Assembly: GCF_004187715.1 (NCBI RefSeq)
Contig: NZ_QZWF01000001.1
Coordinates: 1,054,001 to 1,118,000 of the forward strand
DNA: 64,000 nt
DNA from: Streptomyces sp. F001
GTDB taxonomy: Bacteria > Actinomycetota > Actinomycetes > Streptomycetales > Streptomycetaceae
Reading direction: 5' to 3'
This document shows positions 43,288 to 51,426 of the stretch, piece after piece. Under the pieces are notes generated by a model. It was not told where the DNA came from. It saw only the letters and a list, made by a program, of their open reading frames with translations, and searched no databases. The position numbers and the translations under genes were made by a program. Each line of letters opens with the position of its first letter. Positions within the stretch are counted from its first letter, which is position 1.

Positions 43288-45540
43288 TCAGGTCAGCGGG
43301 GTGAGCTTTTCGGTCACGGCGGAGACTTCCACGGGCACTCCGTTGAGGACCGCGTTGCCCGACAGCGGGTCGAGCAGGCTGCCGTCGAGGAGCTGGTTGA
43401 CGTTGACGCCGGGGTCGGTGGCGGCGTGGGTGAGGCGGGTGCCGGGACGGTCGTGGCCCCAGCCGTGCGGCAGGCTGACCACGCCCCTGCGCACACCGTC
43501 GGTGATCTCCGCGGGTGCGGTCACCTCTCCCCCGGCGCCCTTCACGCGCACGGGTGCCCCGTCGCGCACACCGAGGCGTTCGGCGTCCTCCGGGTGGATG
43601 TGCAGGGTGCAGCGGTTGGTGCCGCCGGTGAGGGCGGGCACGTTGTGCATCCAGCTGTTGTTGGACCGCAGATGGCGGCGGCCGACGAGGACGAGCCCGT
43701 CGGGTCGTTCCCGCAGCGCCTCGCGGAGCCGGGGCAGGTCGTCGGCGATGGGCTGCGGGAGCAGTTCGACCTTCCCGCTGACCGTCTTCAGCGGCTGCGG
43801 GAGCCGGGGCCGCAGCGGGCCGAGGTCGATGCCGTGCGGGTGGGCGAGCAGTTTCTCCAGGGTCAGGCCGTCCGGTCGTACGCCGAAGCCGTCGCCGTAG
43901 GGGCCGAGCCGCAGCATCATGTCGAGCCGGCGTTCGGGGCCGTTCGCCCCCGTGAGCTGTGCGGCGAGTTCCTTCGGGTCGCGGCCGTGCACCGGCGAGT
44001 GGGGGTCCCCGACCGCCTTGCCGAGGGTCTGGTCGATGACCATCGCGTCCACGGCCGCCGGGTCGGCGCCGTGCATGCCCGTGGCGGCCAGGGCCAGGCG
44101 GGCGAGGATCTCGGTCTCGGCCATCCTGCCGGGCTCCAGGGGCACGGCGGGGCGGGTGTAGCGGACCTGGTTGCGGATGGCGAGGGTGTTGAAGGCGAAG
44201 TCGTGGTGGGCGCTCTGCGCGGGCGGGGGCGGCGGCAGCACGACATGGGCGTGCCGGGAGGTCTCGTTGAGGTAGGGGTCGACGCTGACCATGAAGTCGA
44301 GCGAGTCGAGGGCCTTGTCGAGGCGGTCGCCGTCGGGCGCGGAGAGCACGGGGTTGGCGGCCACGGCGATCAGCGCCCGGACGGGCTCGCCCTCCTCGGT
44401 GGCGGTGTCGATCTCCTCGGCGAGCGCGGACAGCGGCAGCTCACCCTTGGCCTCGGGGTGGCGGCTCACCCGGGAGTGCCAGCGGCCGAGCGCGAACCCG
44501 CGGCCGGGCCCTGCGGGCCGAGGCGTCCGGTCGGTGGCGGCCTGCGGGAACAGGGCACCACCCGGCCGGTCCAGGTTGCCGGTGAGGATGTTGAGGACGT
44601 CGACGAGCCAGCTGGCGAGCGTGCCGTGCGGGACGGTGCAGCTGCCGATGCGGCCGTAGACGGCGGCGGTGGGAGCGGCGGCCAGCTCGCGGGCGAGGGT
44701 GCGGATCGTGCCGGCCTCGACATCGCAGGCCGCCGCGACGGCTTCGGGACTGAAGTCCCGTACGGCGTACCGGAGTTCGGGCAGGTCCTGGACATGCGGC
44801 GCGAGGTCGCCGAGGTCGACCAGGTCCTCCGCGAAGAGGACGTACGCCATGGCCGCGAGGAGCAGGGCGTCCGTGCCGGGTCGTACGGCGATGTGCCGGT
44901 CGGCGAGTTTGGCGGTGCGGGTGCGGCGCGGGTCGATCACGGTGAGGGTGCCGCCGCGTGCCTTGAGCGCCTTGAGCCGGCCGGGGAAGTCGGGCGCGGT
45001 GCACAGACTTCCGTTGGATTCCAGCGGGTTGGCGCCGATGAGCAGCAGGTGGTCGGTGTGGTCCAGGTCGGGCACAGGGATGGCGTTGGCGTCGCCGTAG
45101 AGCAGCCCGCTGGAGACGTGCTTGGGCATCTGGTCGACCGTGGACGCGGTGAACAGGCTGCGGGTGCCGAGCCCCGCGATCAGGAGCGGCGGGTACAGCG
45201 CGCCGGCCATGGTGTGCACGTTGGGGTTGCCGAGGACGACGCCGACGGCGTTCGGCCCGTATCGCTCGACGACCGGCCGGATCCCGGCGGCCACGGCGTC
45301 GAACGCCTCCTCCCAGGTGGCCTCGCACAGCTCCCCGTCCCTGCGCACGAGCGGGGTGCGCAGCCGGTCGGGGTCGCCGTCGACGGCCCCGAAGGAGGCG
45401 CCCTTGGGACAGATGAAGCCCTGACTGAACACGTCGTCGCGGTCACCACGGGCGCCGGTGACACGGGTTCCCTCGAGGGTGAGCGTCAGCCCGCAGGTGG
45501 CCTCGCACAGGGGGCAGATACGCAGGGCGGTGCGGGACAC
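43288..45540 (-). CDS. Molybdopterin oxidoreductase, formate dehydrogenase/nitrate reductase-like
   Basis: The protein is 750 aa from GTG 45540 (GGGAGG upstream). The N-terminal [4Fe-4S] motif is CPLCEATCGLTL...CPKG. The molybdopterin domains include GANPLESNG, VIDPRRTRTAKLADRHIAVR and PGTDALLLAAMAYVL. The C-terminal dinucleotide-binding domain starts near RRHLRSNNSWMHNVPALTGG. No Tat signal is visible, so it is probably cytoplasmic. The substrate cannot be read from sequence. A TetR gene lies just upstream with an operator between. Confidence 0.9.
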   Translation of the reverse strand: MSRTALRICPLCEATCGLTLTLEGTRVTGARGDRDDVFSQGFICPKGASFGAVDGDPDRLRTPLVRRDGELCEATWEEAFDAVAAGIRPVVERYGPNAVGVVLGNPNVHTMAGALYPPLLIAGLGTRSLFTASTVDQMPKHVSSGLLYGDANAIPVPDLDHTDHLLLIGANPLESNGSLCTAPDFPGRLKALKARGGTLTVIDPRRTRTAKLADRHIAVRPGTDALLLAAMAYVLFAEDLVDLGDLAPHVQDLPELRYAVRDFSPEAVAAACDVEAGTIRTLARELAAAPTAAVYGRIGSCTVPHGTLASWLVDVLNILTGNLDRPGGALFPQAATDRTPRPAGPGRGFALGRWHSRVSRHPEAKGELPLSALAEEIDTATEEGEPVRALIAVAANPVLSAPDGDRLDKALDSLDFMVSVDPYLNETSRHAHVVLPPPPPAQSAHHDFAFNTLAIRNQVRYTRPAVPLEPGRMAETEILARLALAATGMHGADPAAVDAMVIDQTLGKAVGDPHSPVHGRDPKELAAQLTGANGPERRLDMMLRLGPYGDGFGVRPDGLTLEKLLAHPHGIDLGPLRPRLPQPLKTVSGKVELLPQPIADDLPRLREALRERPDGLVLVGRRHLRSNNSWMHNVPALTGGTNRCTLHIHPEDAERLGVRDGAPVRVKGAGGEVTAPAEITDGVRRGVVSLPHGWGHDRPGTRLTHAATDPGVNVNQLLDGSLLDPLSGNAVLNGVPVEVSAVTEKLTPLT

Positions 45541-45589
45541 GGGTCCTCCCGGAGGTCTGGCGGCAGCGGTGACGCACGGACTGCGCCGA

Positions 45590-45607
45590 GCATACCGACC
45601 GGTATGC
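45590..45607. promoter_or_regulatory. TetR-type operator upstream of the molybdopterin oxidoreductase
   Basis: GCATACC-GACC-GGTATGC has perfect 7-bp arms, 50-67 bases before the oxidoreductase start. It shares the 13-base core CATACCGACCGGT with the sites at 19832 and 25281. Confidence 0.6.
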
Positions 45608-45653
45608 ACGGAGGGGAGGCCTCACGCAGAGGGGGTCCGGAAATCGTCGGCTC

Positions 45654-46271
45654 TCAGTCCAGTACGCGCGCCAGATACGCCCGCAGCATCTCCCGCATCT
45701 CCCCGATGATCTTCTCGTCCCCTTCCGGGTCCACCCGGAACGCCAGATGCACCAGGGTGTCCGCGGTCTCCACCGCGATCAGGAAGGAGCGGCGCAGTTC
45801 CTCGTCGGGGGTGCGGTCGAAGTGGCCGGAGAGCAGGTCGGTGAGACGGTCGGCGACACGATGGTTGGGCTCGCCGTGGCGGACCCCGACCGGGATCTGG
45901 TTGCCGAAGTCGACCAGGGAGAAGCCGGGTGCGGTGCGCTTCATGGCGAGGTACTCGTCGAGCACGGCATCCAGGGCGGTACGCCAGTCGCCCCGTTCGG
46001 CATCCTTCAGCCGCTCGGTGACGCGCTCGGCGTAGCGTTCCAGGTTGCGCTGCGCGAGCGCGTCGGCCATCTGGCGCTTGTTGCCGAAGAAGCGGTAGAC
46101 CGAGCCGATGGGGACACCGGCGCGCTGGGCGACCGCGCGGGTGCTCAGGTCGTCGTAGCCGACCTCGTCGAGGAGCTCGGCGCAGGCGTCGAGGATTCGG
46201 GTCAGCCGTTCGGCGCTGCGCCGCTGTACGGGCGCACGACGGAGCGTTGTCGCATGGGGCACGGGCTTCAT
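45654..46271 (-). CDS. TetR regulator upstream of the molybdopterin oxidoreductase
   Basis: The protein is 205 aa from ATG 46271, which overlaps the lipoprotein stop (ATGA). The helix-turn-helix STRAVAQRAGVPIGSVYRFF is followed by NKRQMADALAQRN. The C-terminal domain is of the broad TetR_C type (FLIAVETADTLVHLAFRV). It is on the same strand as the oxidoreductase gene, 113 bases upstream, with the palindrome at 45590 between them, so local control is likely. Confidence 0.87.
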   Translation of the reverse strand: MKPVPHATTLRRAPVQRRSAERLTRILDACAELLDEVGYDDLSTRAVAQRAGVPIGSVYRFFGNKRQMADALAQRNLERYAERVTERLKDAERGDWRTALDAVLDEYLAMKRTAPGFSLVDFGNQIPVGVRHGEPNHRVADRLTDLLSGHFDRTPDEELRRSFLIAVETADTLVHLAFRVDPEGDEKIIGEMREMLRAYLARVLD

Positions 46272-46945
46272 GATGCCCGGTCGGCGCGATCCGGTGAACC
46301 GGCGGGCCCCTCGGTCGTGGACGCCGGCTCGGTCCCCGAGGCGGTGATGTCGGCCGTGCACTCGACGGGTTCGCCGTCGACCGCCCAGACGGTGCCGTCG
46401 TCGGCGTACAGCCGTGCGGTGACCTGGTGGGTGCCGCGCGGGACGAGACCGGCGGCCAGACGGTACTCGGGCGTGCGCAGTCGGGTTACAGGGCGGCCGT
46501 CCAGGAAGAGGCGGGCGAACCCCTGGCCGGGCACCGCCTTCGGCCGTGTACCGGCCGACGAGAAGCGGAAGTCACGGGCGGTCAGCCGTACGTCCCAGCC
46601 GCCACCGGAGGCGTCGGGCTGGACCTCGATGTCGACCTCGGGGGCGCGCTCCTCGTCCACCTCCCGGTAGGGCTGCCCCTCGTCGTCGGTGTCGTCGAGG
46701 AGTCTGCCCACCGGCGACGGCGACTCCCCGTTCTTCTGTCCTCCCGCAGCGCTGGTGCCACAGCCCACGGATCCGGTCAGCAGCAGGACACAGACCGCGA
46801 GCGCGGCTAGGGCCTGCGCCGGAAGTGGCGTCGTCCGCCCGGAGGGCGGGCCGGGCGGCGTCCGGTGCGTGCTCTCGGCGTGCCGGGCGAGAGCCCTCGT
46901 ACTGGATGTACTTGGGCTTTCGCCCGGTGCGGCGAGTGGGGGCAC
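46268..46945 (-). CDS. Putative lipoprotein, start uncertain
   Basis: The lipobox LLTGSVGC (Cys codon 46760-46762) follows the hydrophobic core ALAALAVCVLL. The mature part is a beta-rich domain (GGGWDVRLTARDFRFSSAG, LFLDGRPVTRLRTPEYRLA) that may bind ligands or act in cell-wall assembly; the family is not recognised. The start is a problem: the nearest in-frame start is GTG 46945, giving 61 residues before the lipid Cys, and the intervening DNA is an inverted-repeat element. The native start may have been lost or replaced. The stop overlaps the TetR start (ATGA). Confidence 0.7.
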   Translation of the reverse strand: MPPLAAPGESPSTSSTRALARHAESTHRTPPGPPSGRTTPLPAQALAALAVCVLLLTGSVGCGTSAAGGQKNGESPSPVGRLLDDTDDEGQPYREVDEERAPEVDIEVQPDASGGGWDVRLTARDFRFSSAGTRPKAVPGQGFARLFLDGRPVTRLRTPEYRLAAGLVPRGTHQVTARLYADDGTVWAVDGEPVECTADITASGTEPASTTEGPAGSPDRADRAS

Positions 46946-47021
46946 CTCCCACGCCCTTAAGGCAATGGGGGAGCGGGCCGGGCGTCGTCCGGCAGGCGCC
47001 ACTTCCGGCGCAGGCCCTAGA
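46808..47021. repeat. 214-bp inverted-repeat (MITE-like) element
   Basis: CTAGGGCCTGCGCCGGAAGT (from 46808; the arm is 24 bases, to 46831) and its complement (46998-47021) form perfect 24-bp terminal inverted repeats around about 166 bases. Inside, TGGGGGCACCTCCC and ATGGGGGAG (46936-46973) match the repeat inside hmgA. There is no open frame of its own. It overlaps the N-terminal coding region of the lipoprotein gene. Confidence 0.6.
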
Positions 47022-47160
47022 GTTCGGCGCGTCCACGACATGGCGGGGAGACTAGAACACCGGTCCGACACCCCGAATCCCCCTGGAGTCTGGTTCTCGT
47101 CATCCTCCGGGTCGTCCGTGGAGAGGAGGCCGTACGGCCTCTTGCGTACCCCGAGCCGCA

Positions 47161-47182
47161 TTCCTATGGTGAACCATAGGAA
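47161..47182. promoter_or_regulatory. Perfect palindromic operator upstream of hmgA
   Basis: Arms TTCCTATGGT and ACCATAGGAA with centre GA: a perfect 10-bp inverted repeat ending 24 bases before the hmgA ATG. Such a site fits an IclR- or MarR-type tyrosine-catabolism regulator or the adjacent GntR protein. The actual regulator is unknown. Confidence 0.7.
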
Positions 47183-47206
47183 TGAGCGTGCAAGGGAGCA
47201 CTGATC

Positions 47207-48583
47207 ATGAGCGATGGGGGCACCTCCCGCGCGAGCGTGTTCGAGCGTGGGGGAGCGCGGAAGACCGCCGAAGGGCTGGCCCACCTCCACGGGTTCGGCA
47301 ACGAGCACAGCTCCGAGGCCGTCCCGGGCGCACTGCCCGAGGGCCGCAACTCACCACAGCGCGCCCCACTGGGCCTCTACGCGGAGCAGCTCAGCGGGAC
47401 GGCCTTCACGGAACCGCGGGCGCACAACCGCCGCTCCTGGCTCTACCGGATCCGCCCCTCGGCCGCACACCCGGGCTTCACCCGCACCGACAACGGCACA
47501 CTGCGCACGGCGCCCTTCACCGAGACCGTGCCCGACCCGAACCGGCTGCGCTGGAACCCCCTGCCGGAGCCGGCGCCCGGCACGGACTTCCTGGCCGGCC
47601 TGTGGACCCTGGGCGGCAACGGCGACGCGACCCAGCGCGCCGGCATGGCCGTGCACCTGTACCACGCCGACGCCGACATGGACCGCGTGTTCAGCAACGC
47701 GGACGGCGAGCTGCTGATCGTCCCGGAGCGCGGCGGGCTGCTGCTGCGCACCGAGTTCGGGCTGCTGGCGGCGGAACCGGGACAGGTGGCGCTGATCCCG
47801 CGCGGCGTGCGCTTCCGTGTGGAACTCCTCGACACTGTGTCGAACGGCGGGCAGAGCCCGACGGCCCGGGGCTACGTCTGTGAGAACTACGGCGCCCCCT
47901 TCCGCCTGCCCGACCTCGGCCCGATCGGCGCCAACGGCCTGGCCAACCCCCGCGACTTCCGGGCGCCGGTCGCCGCGTACGAGGACGTCGAGGGCCCGGT
48001 CGAGGTGGTCAACAAGTTCTGCGGCAACCTCTGGACGGCCACCTACGACCACTCGCCGCTCGACGTCGTCGCCTGGCACGGCAACCATGTGCCGTACGCA
48101 TACGACCTGCGCCGGTTCAATGTGCTCGGCACCATCAGCTACGACCACCCCGACCCGTCGATCTTCACGGTGCTGACCGCACCGAGCGACACCCCCGGCC
48201 TCGCGGGCGTCGACTTCGTGGTCTTCGCGCCGCGCTGGCTGGTGGGCGAGGACACCTTCCGGCCGCCGTACTTCCATCGCAACGTCATGTCCGAGTACAT
48301 GGGCCTGATCGAGGGCGCGTACGACGCGAAGGCGGAGGGCTTTGTGCCGGGCGGCGGCTCGCTGCACAACATGATGTCGGCGCACGGTCCGGACCGGGAG
48401 ACGTTCGAGCGGGCCGGCGCCGCCGAGCTGCGGCCGCAGAAGGTCGACGACGGGCTGGCGTTCATGTTCGAGACCCGGTGGCCGGTGACCCTGACCCCGC
48501 AGGCGGCCCGCGCCGAGCACCTCCAGCAGGGCTACGACGACGTGTGGCAGGGCCTGCAGCGGCACTTCGGCCCCTTGCACTGA
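47207..48583 (+). CDS. hmgA: Homogentisate 1,2-dioxygenase with repeat-derived N-terminus
   Basis: The protein is 458 aa from ATG 47207 (AAGGGAG upstream). It opens the ring of homogentisate in tyrosine and phenylalanine degradation, using non-heme iron. Landmarks are [39 protein letters not shown], and the C-terminal iron region ending [18 protein letters not shown] and [15 protein letters not shown]. Residues about 3-17 ([15 protein letters not shown]) are not family sequence; they are the translation of a Streptomyces intergenic repeat in frame, so this enzyme is about 14 residues longer than expected. Confidence 0.95.
   Translation: MSDGGTSRASVFERGGARKTAEGLAHLHGFGNEHSSEAVPGALPEGRNSPQRAPLGLYAEQLSGTAFTEPRAHNRRSWLYRIRPSAAHPGFTRTDNGTLRTAPFTETVPDPNRLRWNPLPEPAPGTDFLAGLWTLGGNGDATQRAGMAVHLYHADADMDRVFSNADGELLIVPERGGLLLRTEFGLLAAEPGQVALIPRGVRFRVELLDTVSNGGQSPTARGYVCENYGAPFRLPDLGPIGANGLANPRDFRAPVAAYEDVEGPVEVVNKFCGNLWTATYDHSPLDVVAWHGNHVPYAYDLRRFNVLGTISYDHPDPSIFTVLTAPSDTPGLAGVDFVVFAPRWLVGEDTFRPPYFHRNVMSEYMGLIEGAYDAKAEGFVPGGGSLHNMMSAHGPDRETFERAGAAELRPQKVDDGLAFMFETRWPVTLTPQAARAEHLQQGYDDVWQGLQRHFGPLH
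47213..47256. repeat. Intergenic-type repeat inside the 5' end of hmgA
   Basis: The segment reads ATGGGGGCACCTCCCGCGCG, then a GAGCGTGTTCGAGC core, then GTGGGGGAG. The flanks can pair. The related copy at 46936-46973 shares TGGGGGCACCTCCC and TGGGGGAG. I recall elements of this type as abundant between Streptomyces genes; here it is translated. Confidence 0.65.
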
Positions 48584-48611
48584 ACATTCCCCGGCCGGTA
48601 CGGATGGCCCC

Positions 48612-49361
48612 GTGACCTCCTTCGCCCCGGACTCCATCGTCCTGAACCGCAAGCTGCCGCTCTGGTACCAGGTCTCGCAGTCGCTGCGCGCCTCGATCCT
48701 CGGCCGCTCGCCGGCGGATCCGCTGCGCCTGCCCACGGAGGAACAACTGGCGGTGCACTACGGCGTGAGCGTGCTGACCATGCGGCAGGCGCTGAAAGAG
48801 CTGGAGGACGAGGGCCTCATCACCCGTCACCGCCGGCGCGGCACGTTCATCGAGCCGAACGTCCGCCGCGGCACCCCCGTACGGCTGCTCGGTTCGGTGG
48901 ACGCGATCGTGGCCCAGCAGTCCGGCATGACGACCGAGCTGCTGGACCACGGCCACGCGCGCGTGCCCGCGGAACTCGCCGAGTTCTTCCCGGATCTCGC
49001 CGAGGTGGCGACGTACCACCGGCTGCGCAGCGACGAGAAGACGGGCGAGCCGACCAACCACGCCCACAACCACGTCCGTCCCGAACTGGCCGACCGCATC
49101 GACCTGGACGACCTGGTCCGCTGGCCGATGACCAAGGTGCTGCGGGACATCGTGGGCGCGGACATCAGCCGCATCACGGACACCGTGGAGGCCCGCCTCG
49201 CGGACCCGGAGACGGCCCGCCTCCTCAACGTCCCGCTGCTCAGCCCGATCCTGCACTACACGGGCATCACCTACGACATGGCCGGGCGCGTGCTGGACGT
49301 GGCCGTCATCCACTACCGCGGGGACCGCTTCTCCTTCACGGTGACCCTGGACGCCACGTAA
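48612..49361 (+). CDS. GntR regulator, HutC subfamily (UTRA domain)
   Basis: The protein is 249 aa from GTG 48612. The winged helix (LPTEEQLAVHYGVSVLTMRQ) is at residues about 40-60 and the UTRA effector domain at 90-245. It starts 28 bases after hmgA on the same strand. TACGGAT about 8 bases before the GTG could be its own -10. It is a candidate regulator of tyrosine/aromatic catabolism, but HutC proteins bind many ligands and nothing in the sequence fixes which one. Confidence 0.9.
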   Translation: MTSFAPDSIVLNRKLPLWYQVSQSLRASILGRSPADPLRLPTEEQLAVHYGVSVLTMRQALKELEDEGLITRHRRRGTFIEPNVRRGTPVRLLGSVDAIVAQQSGMTTELLDHGHARVPAELAEFFPDLAEVATYHRLRSDEKTGEPTNHAHNHVRPELADRIDLDDLVRWPMTKVLRDIVGADISRITDTVEARLADPETARLLNVPLLSPILHYTGITYDMAGRVLDVAVIHYRGDRFSFTVTLDAT

Positions 49362-49404
49362 GCGCTCCGCCGGGGGCGCGGTGATGAACCTGCGGGCCGG
49401 TGGG

Positions 49405-49446
49405 GGCTGGTCGCGCCCCGCGGCGGAGCCGCATATCGGCGCTGTC
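49405..49446. repeat. Dispersed Streptomyces intergenic repeat, copy 2
   Basis: GGCTGGTCGCGCCCC followed by GCGGCGGAGCCGCATATCG matches the reverse complement of 25331-25380. It occupies the gap between the GntR gene and the ISP-like gene. Confidence 0.6.
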
Positions 49447-49448
49447 CC

Positions 49449-49465
49449 GCGCCCCTTCGGGGCGC
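49449..49465. terminator. Small GC hairpin after the GntR gene
   Basis: GCGCCCC-TTC-GGGGCGC, a 7-bp stem with a TTC loop, adjoins repeat copy 2 and lies 15 bases before the next start codon. Confidence 0.5.
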
Positions 49466-49480
49466 TCGATTCATCGTACG

Positions 49481-50650
49481 ATGCCCAGCGTGACGCACGA
49501 CGACGCTCCGTTGCTCGCGGACCTCATGCCGTGGTCCGTCGCACCGCCGCGGCTCGGCCGGGGGTGGCCGACGGGCCCCGACGCGGCGTCCCTGAAGGCT
49601 CGCTGGGACGCCTTCGTGAAGGCCGACGGCCCGGACCGGGAGGCGCTGCTGGAGCCGACGCGCTCCCGCACACTGCACTCGGCCGTGGGTCAGCTGCCCG
49701 GCCGGTCCGCCGGCACGGAGAAGCTGATCCGCGCCACGGGGCCCTGCCCGGAGCCGGTACGCGTCCTGCACGCCCCGTTCGACGAACAGTGGCTGATCCC
49801 CGACCACCGCCTGATCGACGCGGCCCGGCCCGAGCTGTGGCGGGTGGCCGACGAGCACCAGATCTTCGCGGTGGAGGCGACGGCGGCACCGGGCGCCGAT
49901 GGTCCGTTGCTGCTCGCGACCTCCCTGCTGCCGGTCCTCCGCCCCGGCCGCATCCGCCCGTTGTACCGGCGGCCGGGGGGTGAGGAACCGAACCTGGCGC
50001 CGGGGTTGGTGGAGCACCTGGGCGCACGTCTCGGCACCTCGGTGGAGCCGGTGGACGTCCTCGCATGGGCACTGGCGACAGCACGGTACGCACCCGGCGG
50101 ACACGCCGTCCCCCTCACCGAGGACGCCGGACTCTGGGCACAGGGTGTCGAGTCGGGCCACCGCCTGCTGTGGCTGATGCGCCGCAACGGCGAACGCCCC
50201 AAGCTCCCCGGCGGCCGCCGCCCGTACGTCCGGGCGCCGCTCCCCTCCCGGCCCGTCAACCTGCACTACGACCGTGACGAGGAGACCCTGGAGCTGGACG
50301 AGGGCCGCGTCTCCCCGGTACCGCCCGAGGCATGGGACTTTGAAGTGGGCGGAGTGCGGGTCCTGGAGCAGTGGTTCACGACACGCACCGCCGATCCGGA
50401 GCCGGGCACACTGACGGCGATCCGCCCGGCTACCTGGCCGCAGGCCTGGACGTCGGAGCTGCTGGAGCTGATCACGGTGCTGGCCCTGCTGTCAGAACTC
50501 CAGCCACTCCACCAGGAGTTGACGTCGTCCATCACGGCACCCGACCTCCACAAGGCCGGCGTCCTGCCGGTCCCGGAGTCGACCCGCAGGCCTGCGTCGG
50601 TGCTGGACGGGCACGAGGAGGGGCCGGAGGGGCAACTCGCGCTGATCTAA
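49481..50650 (+). CDS. Stand-alone protein resembling the type ISP specificity domain
   Basis: The protein is 389 aa from ATG 49481. The segments PWSVAPPRLGRGWPTGPD, RVLHAPFDEQWLIPDHRLID and RPVNLHYDRDEETLELDEGR are what I associate with Streptomyces proteins labelled type ISP restriction/modification (C-terminal specificity domain). There is no methyltransferase motif (NPPY, FxGxG) and no nuclease or helicase domain here or adjacent, so it cannot act alone as a restriction enzyme. Its real job is unknown; a conserved core-genome role is possible. It overlaps the convergent TetR stop by 4 bases. Confidence 0.72.
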   Translation: MPSVTHDDAPLLADLMPWSVAPPRLGRGWPTGPDAASLKARWDAFVKADGPDREALLEPTRSRTLHSAVGQLPGRSAGTEKLIRATGPCPEPVRVLHAPFDEQWLIPDHRLIDAARPELWRVADEHQIFAVEATAAPGADGPLLLATSLLPVLRPGRIRPLYRRPGGEEPNLAPGLVEHLGARLGTSVEPVDVLAWALATARYAPGGHAVPLTEDAGLWAQGVESGHRLLWLMRRNGERPKLPGGRRPYVRAPLPSRPVNLHYDRDEETLELDEGRVSPVPPEAWDFEVGGVRVLEQWFTTRTADPEPGTLTAIRPATWPQAWTSELLELITVLALLSELQPLHQELTSSITAPDLHKAGVLPVPESTRRPASVLDGHEEGPEGQLALI

Positions 50651-51363
50651 CCCGGATCGGGGTCGAAGGCGTCCAGCACCCGTTCGAGCGCCCGTCTGAA
50701 CACCGCCTCCAGATCGATCGGCCCGCTGTCCTCCATGAAGGCCGCGGCCAGGTGCGGATACGCGCCGGTGGCGACCTGGCCGCCGAGGTAGGCGATGCGG
50801 ACCGCGTTCTCCTCCTCCTCGGACCAGGGCATGGCACGGGTGCGCTCGGCGGTGGCGATCTCGTTGGCGGTGTACGTCGTCACGACGCCGTTGATCAGCG
50901 CGACCAGCTCCATCTTCACGCCGTACGCAGCGTCGAGCGGTTCGAGACAGGCCAGGCAGTGCTCCAGGTAGCGCAGGGTGTTGGGGCTGAAGCCGTACAC
51001 CCCTGACATCAGACGCGGCACCCAGGTGTGCCGGTGCATGATGCCGCGGGTCTCCTCCGCGTTGCGGATCATGTCGGCACGCCAGTCGCCCGAGGGCTCG
51101 CGGATCTCGTGCTCGGCGCCCACCGCGTCGATCATCAGCTCGTACAGGTCCTCCTTACGGGGGACGTAGTTGTACAGCGACATCGTCCCGCAGCCCAGCT
51201 CGGCCGCGACATGCCGCATGGACACGGCATCCAGCCCACTGGTGTCGGCGATCCGCACCGCCGCGGCCGCGATGTCCGCGCGCGTGAACGCGGGCCTGGG
51301 ACCACGCCCGGTCCGCTCGGGTCGCGCCCAGATCACTTGGGGTTCGGCCGCCTTGCCCGCCAT
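50647..51363 (-). CDS. TetR repressor of the adjacent ABC exporter
   Basis: The protein is 238 aa. It has a TetR helix-turn-helix (SMRHVAAELGCGTMSLYNYV) and a TetR_C_1-type ligand domain, the class typical of multidrug regulators. It is divergent from a two-gene ABC exporter across 63 bases that contain one perfect operator, with a second, near-perfect one inside the exporter's first codons. Autoregulation and exporter control by a drug-like ligand are inferred. Confidence 0.92.
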   Translation of the reverse strand: MAGKAAEPQVIWARPERTGRGPRPAFTRADIAAAAVRIADTSGLDAVSMRHVAAELGCGTMSLYNYVPRKEDLYELMIDAVGAEHEIREPSGDWRADMIRNAEETRGIMHRHTWVPRLMSGVYGFSPNTLRYLEHCLACLEPLDAAYGVKMELVALINGVVTTYTANEIATAERTRAMPWSEEEENAVRIAYLGGQVATGAYPHLAAAFMEDSGPIDLEAVFRRALERVLDAFDPDPG

Positions 51364-51391
51364 CGATCATCACCTCGACCACCATCCTAGT

Positions 51392-51408
51392 TACGTACAC
51401 CGTACGTA
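51392..51408. promoter_or_regulatory. TetR operator O1
   Basis: TACGTAC-ACC-GTACGTA is a perfect 7-3-7 inverted repeat in the divergent region, just upstream of a possible -10 (TATGGT, 51415-51420) for the ABC gene. Confidence 0.8.
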
Positions 51409-51414
51409 GTGCGC

Positions 51415-51420
51415 TATGGT
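51415..51420 (+). promoter_or_regulatory. Possible -10 element for a leaderless ABC transcript
   Basis: TATGGT lies 6 bases before the ATG at 51427, so transcription would start at or next to the start codon. No Shine-Dalgarno sequence precedes this ATG. Confidence 0.5.
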
Positions 51421-51426
51421 CGACCC

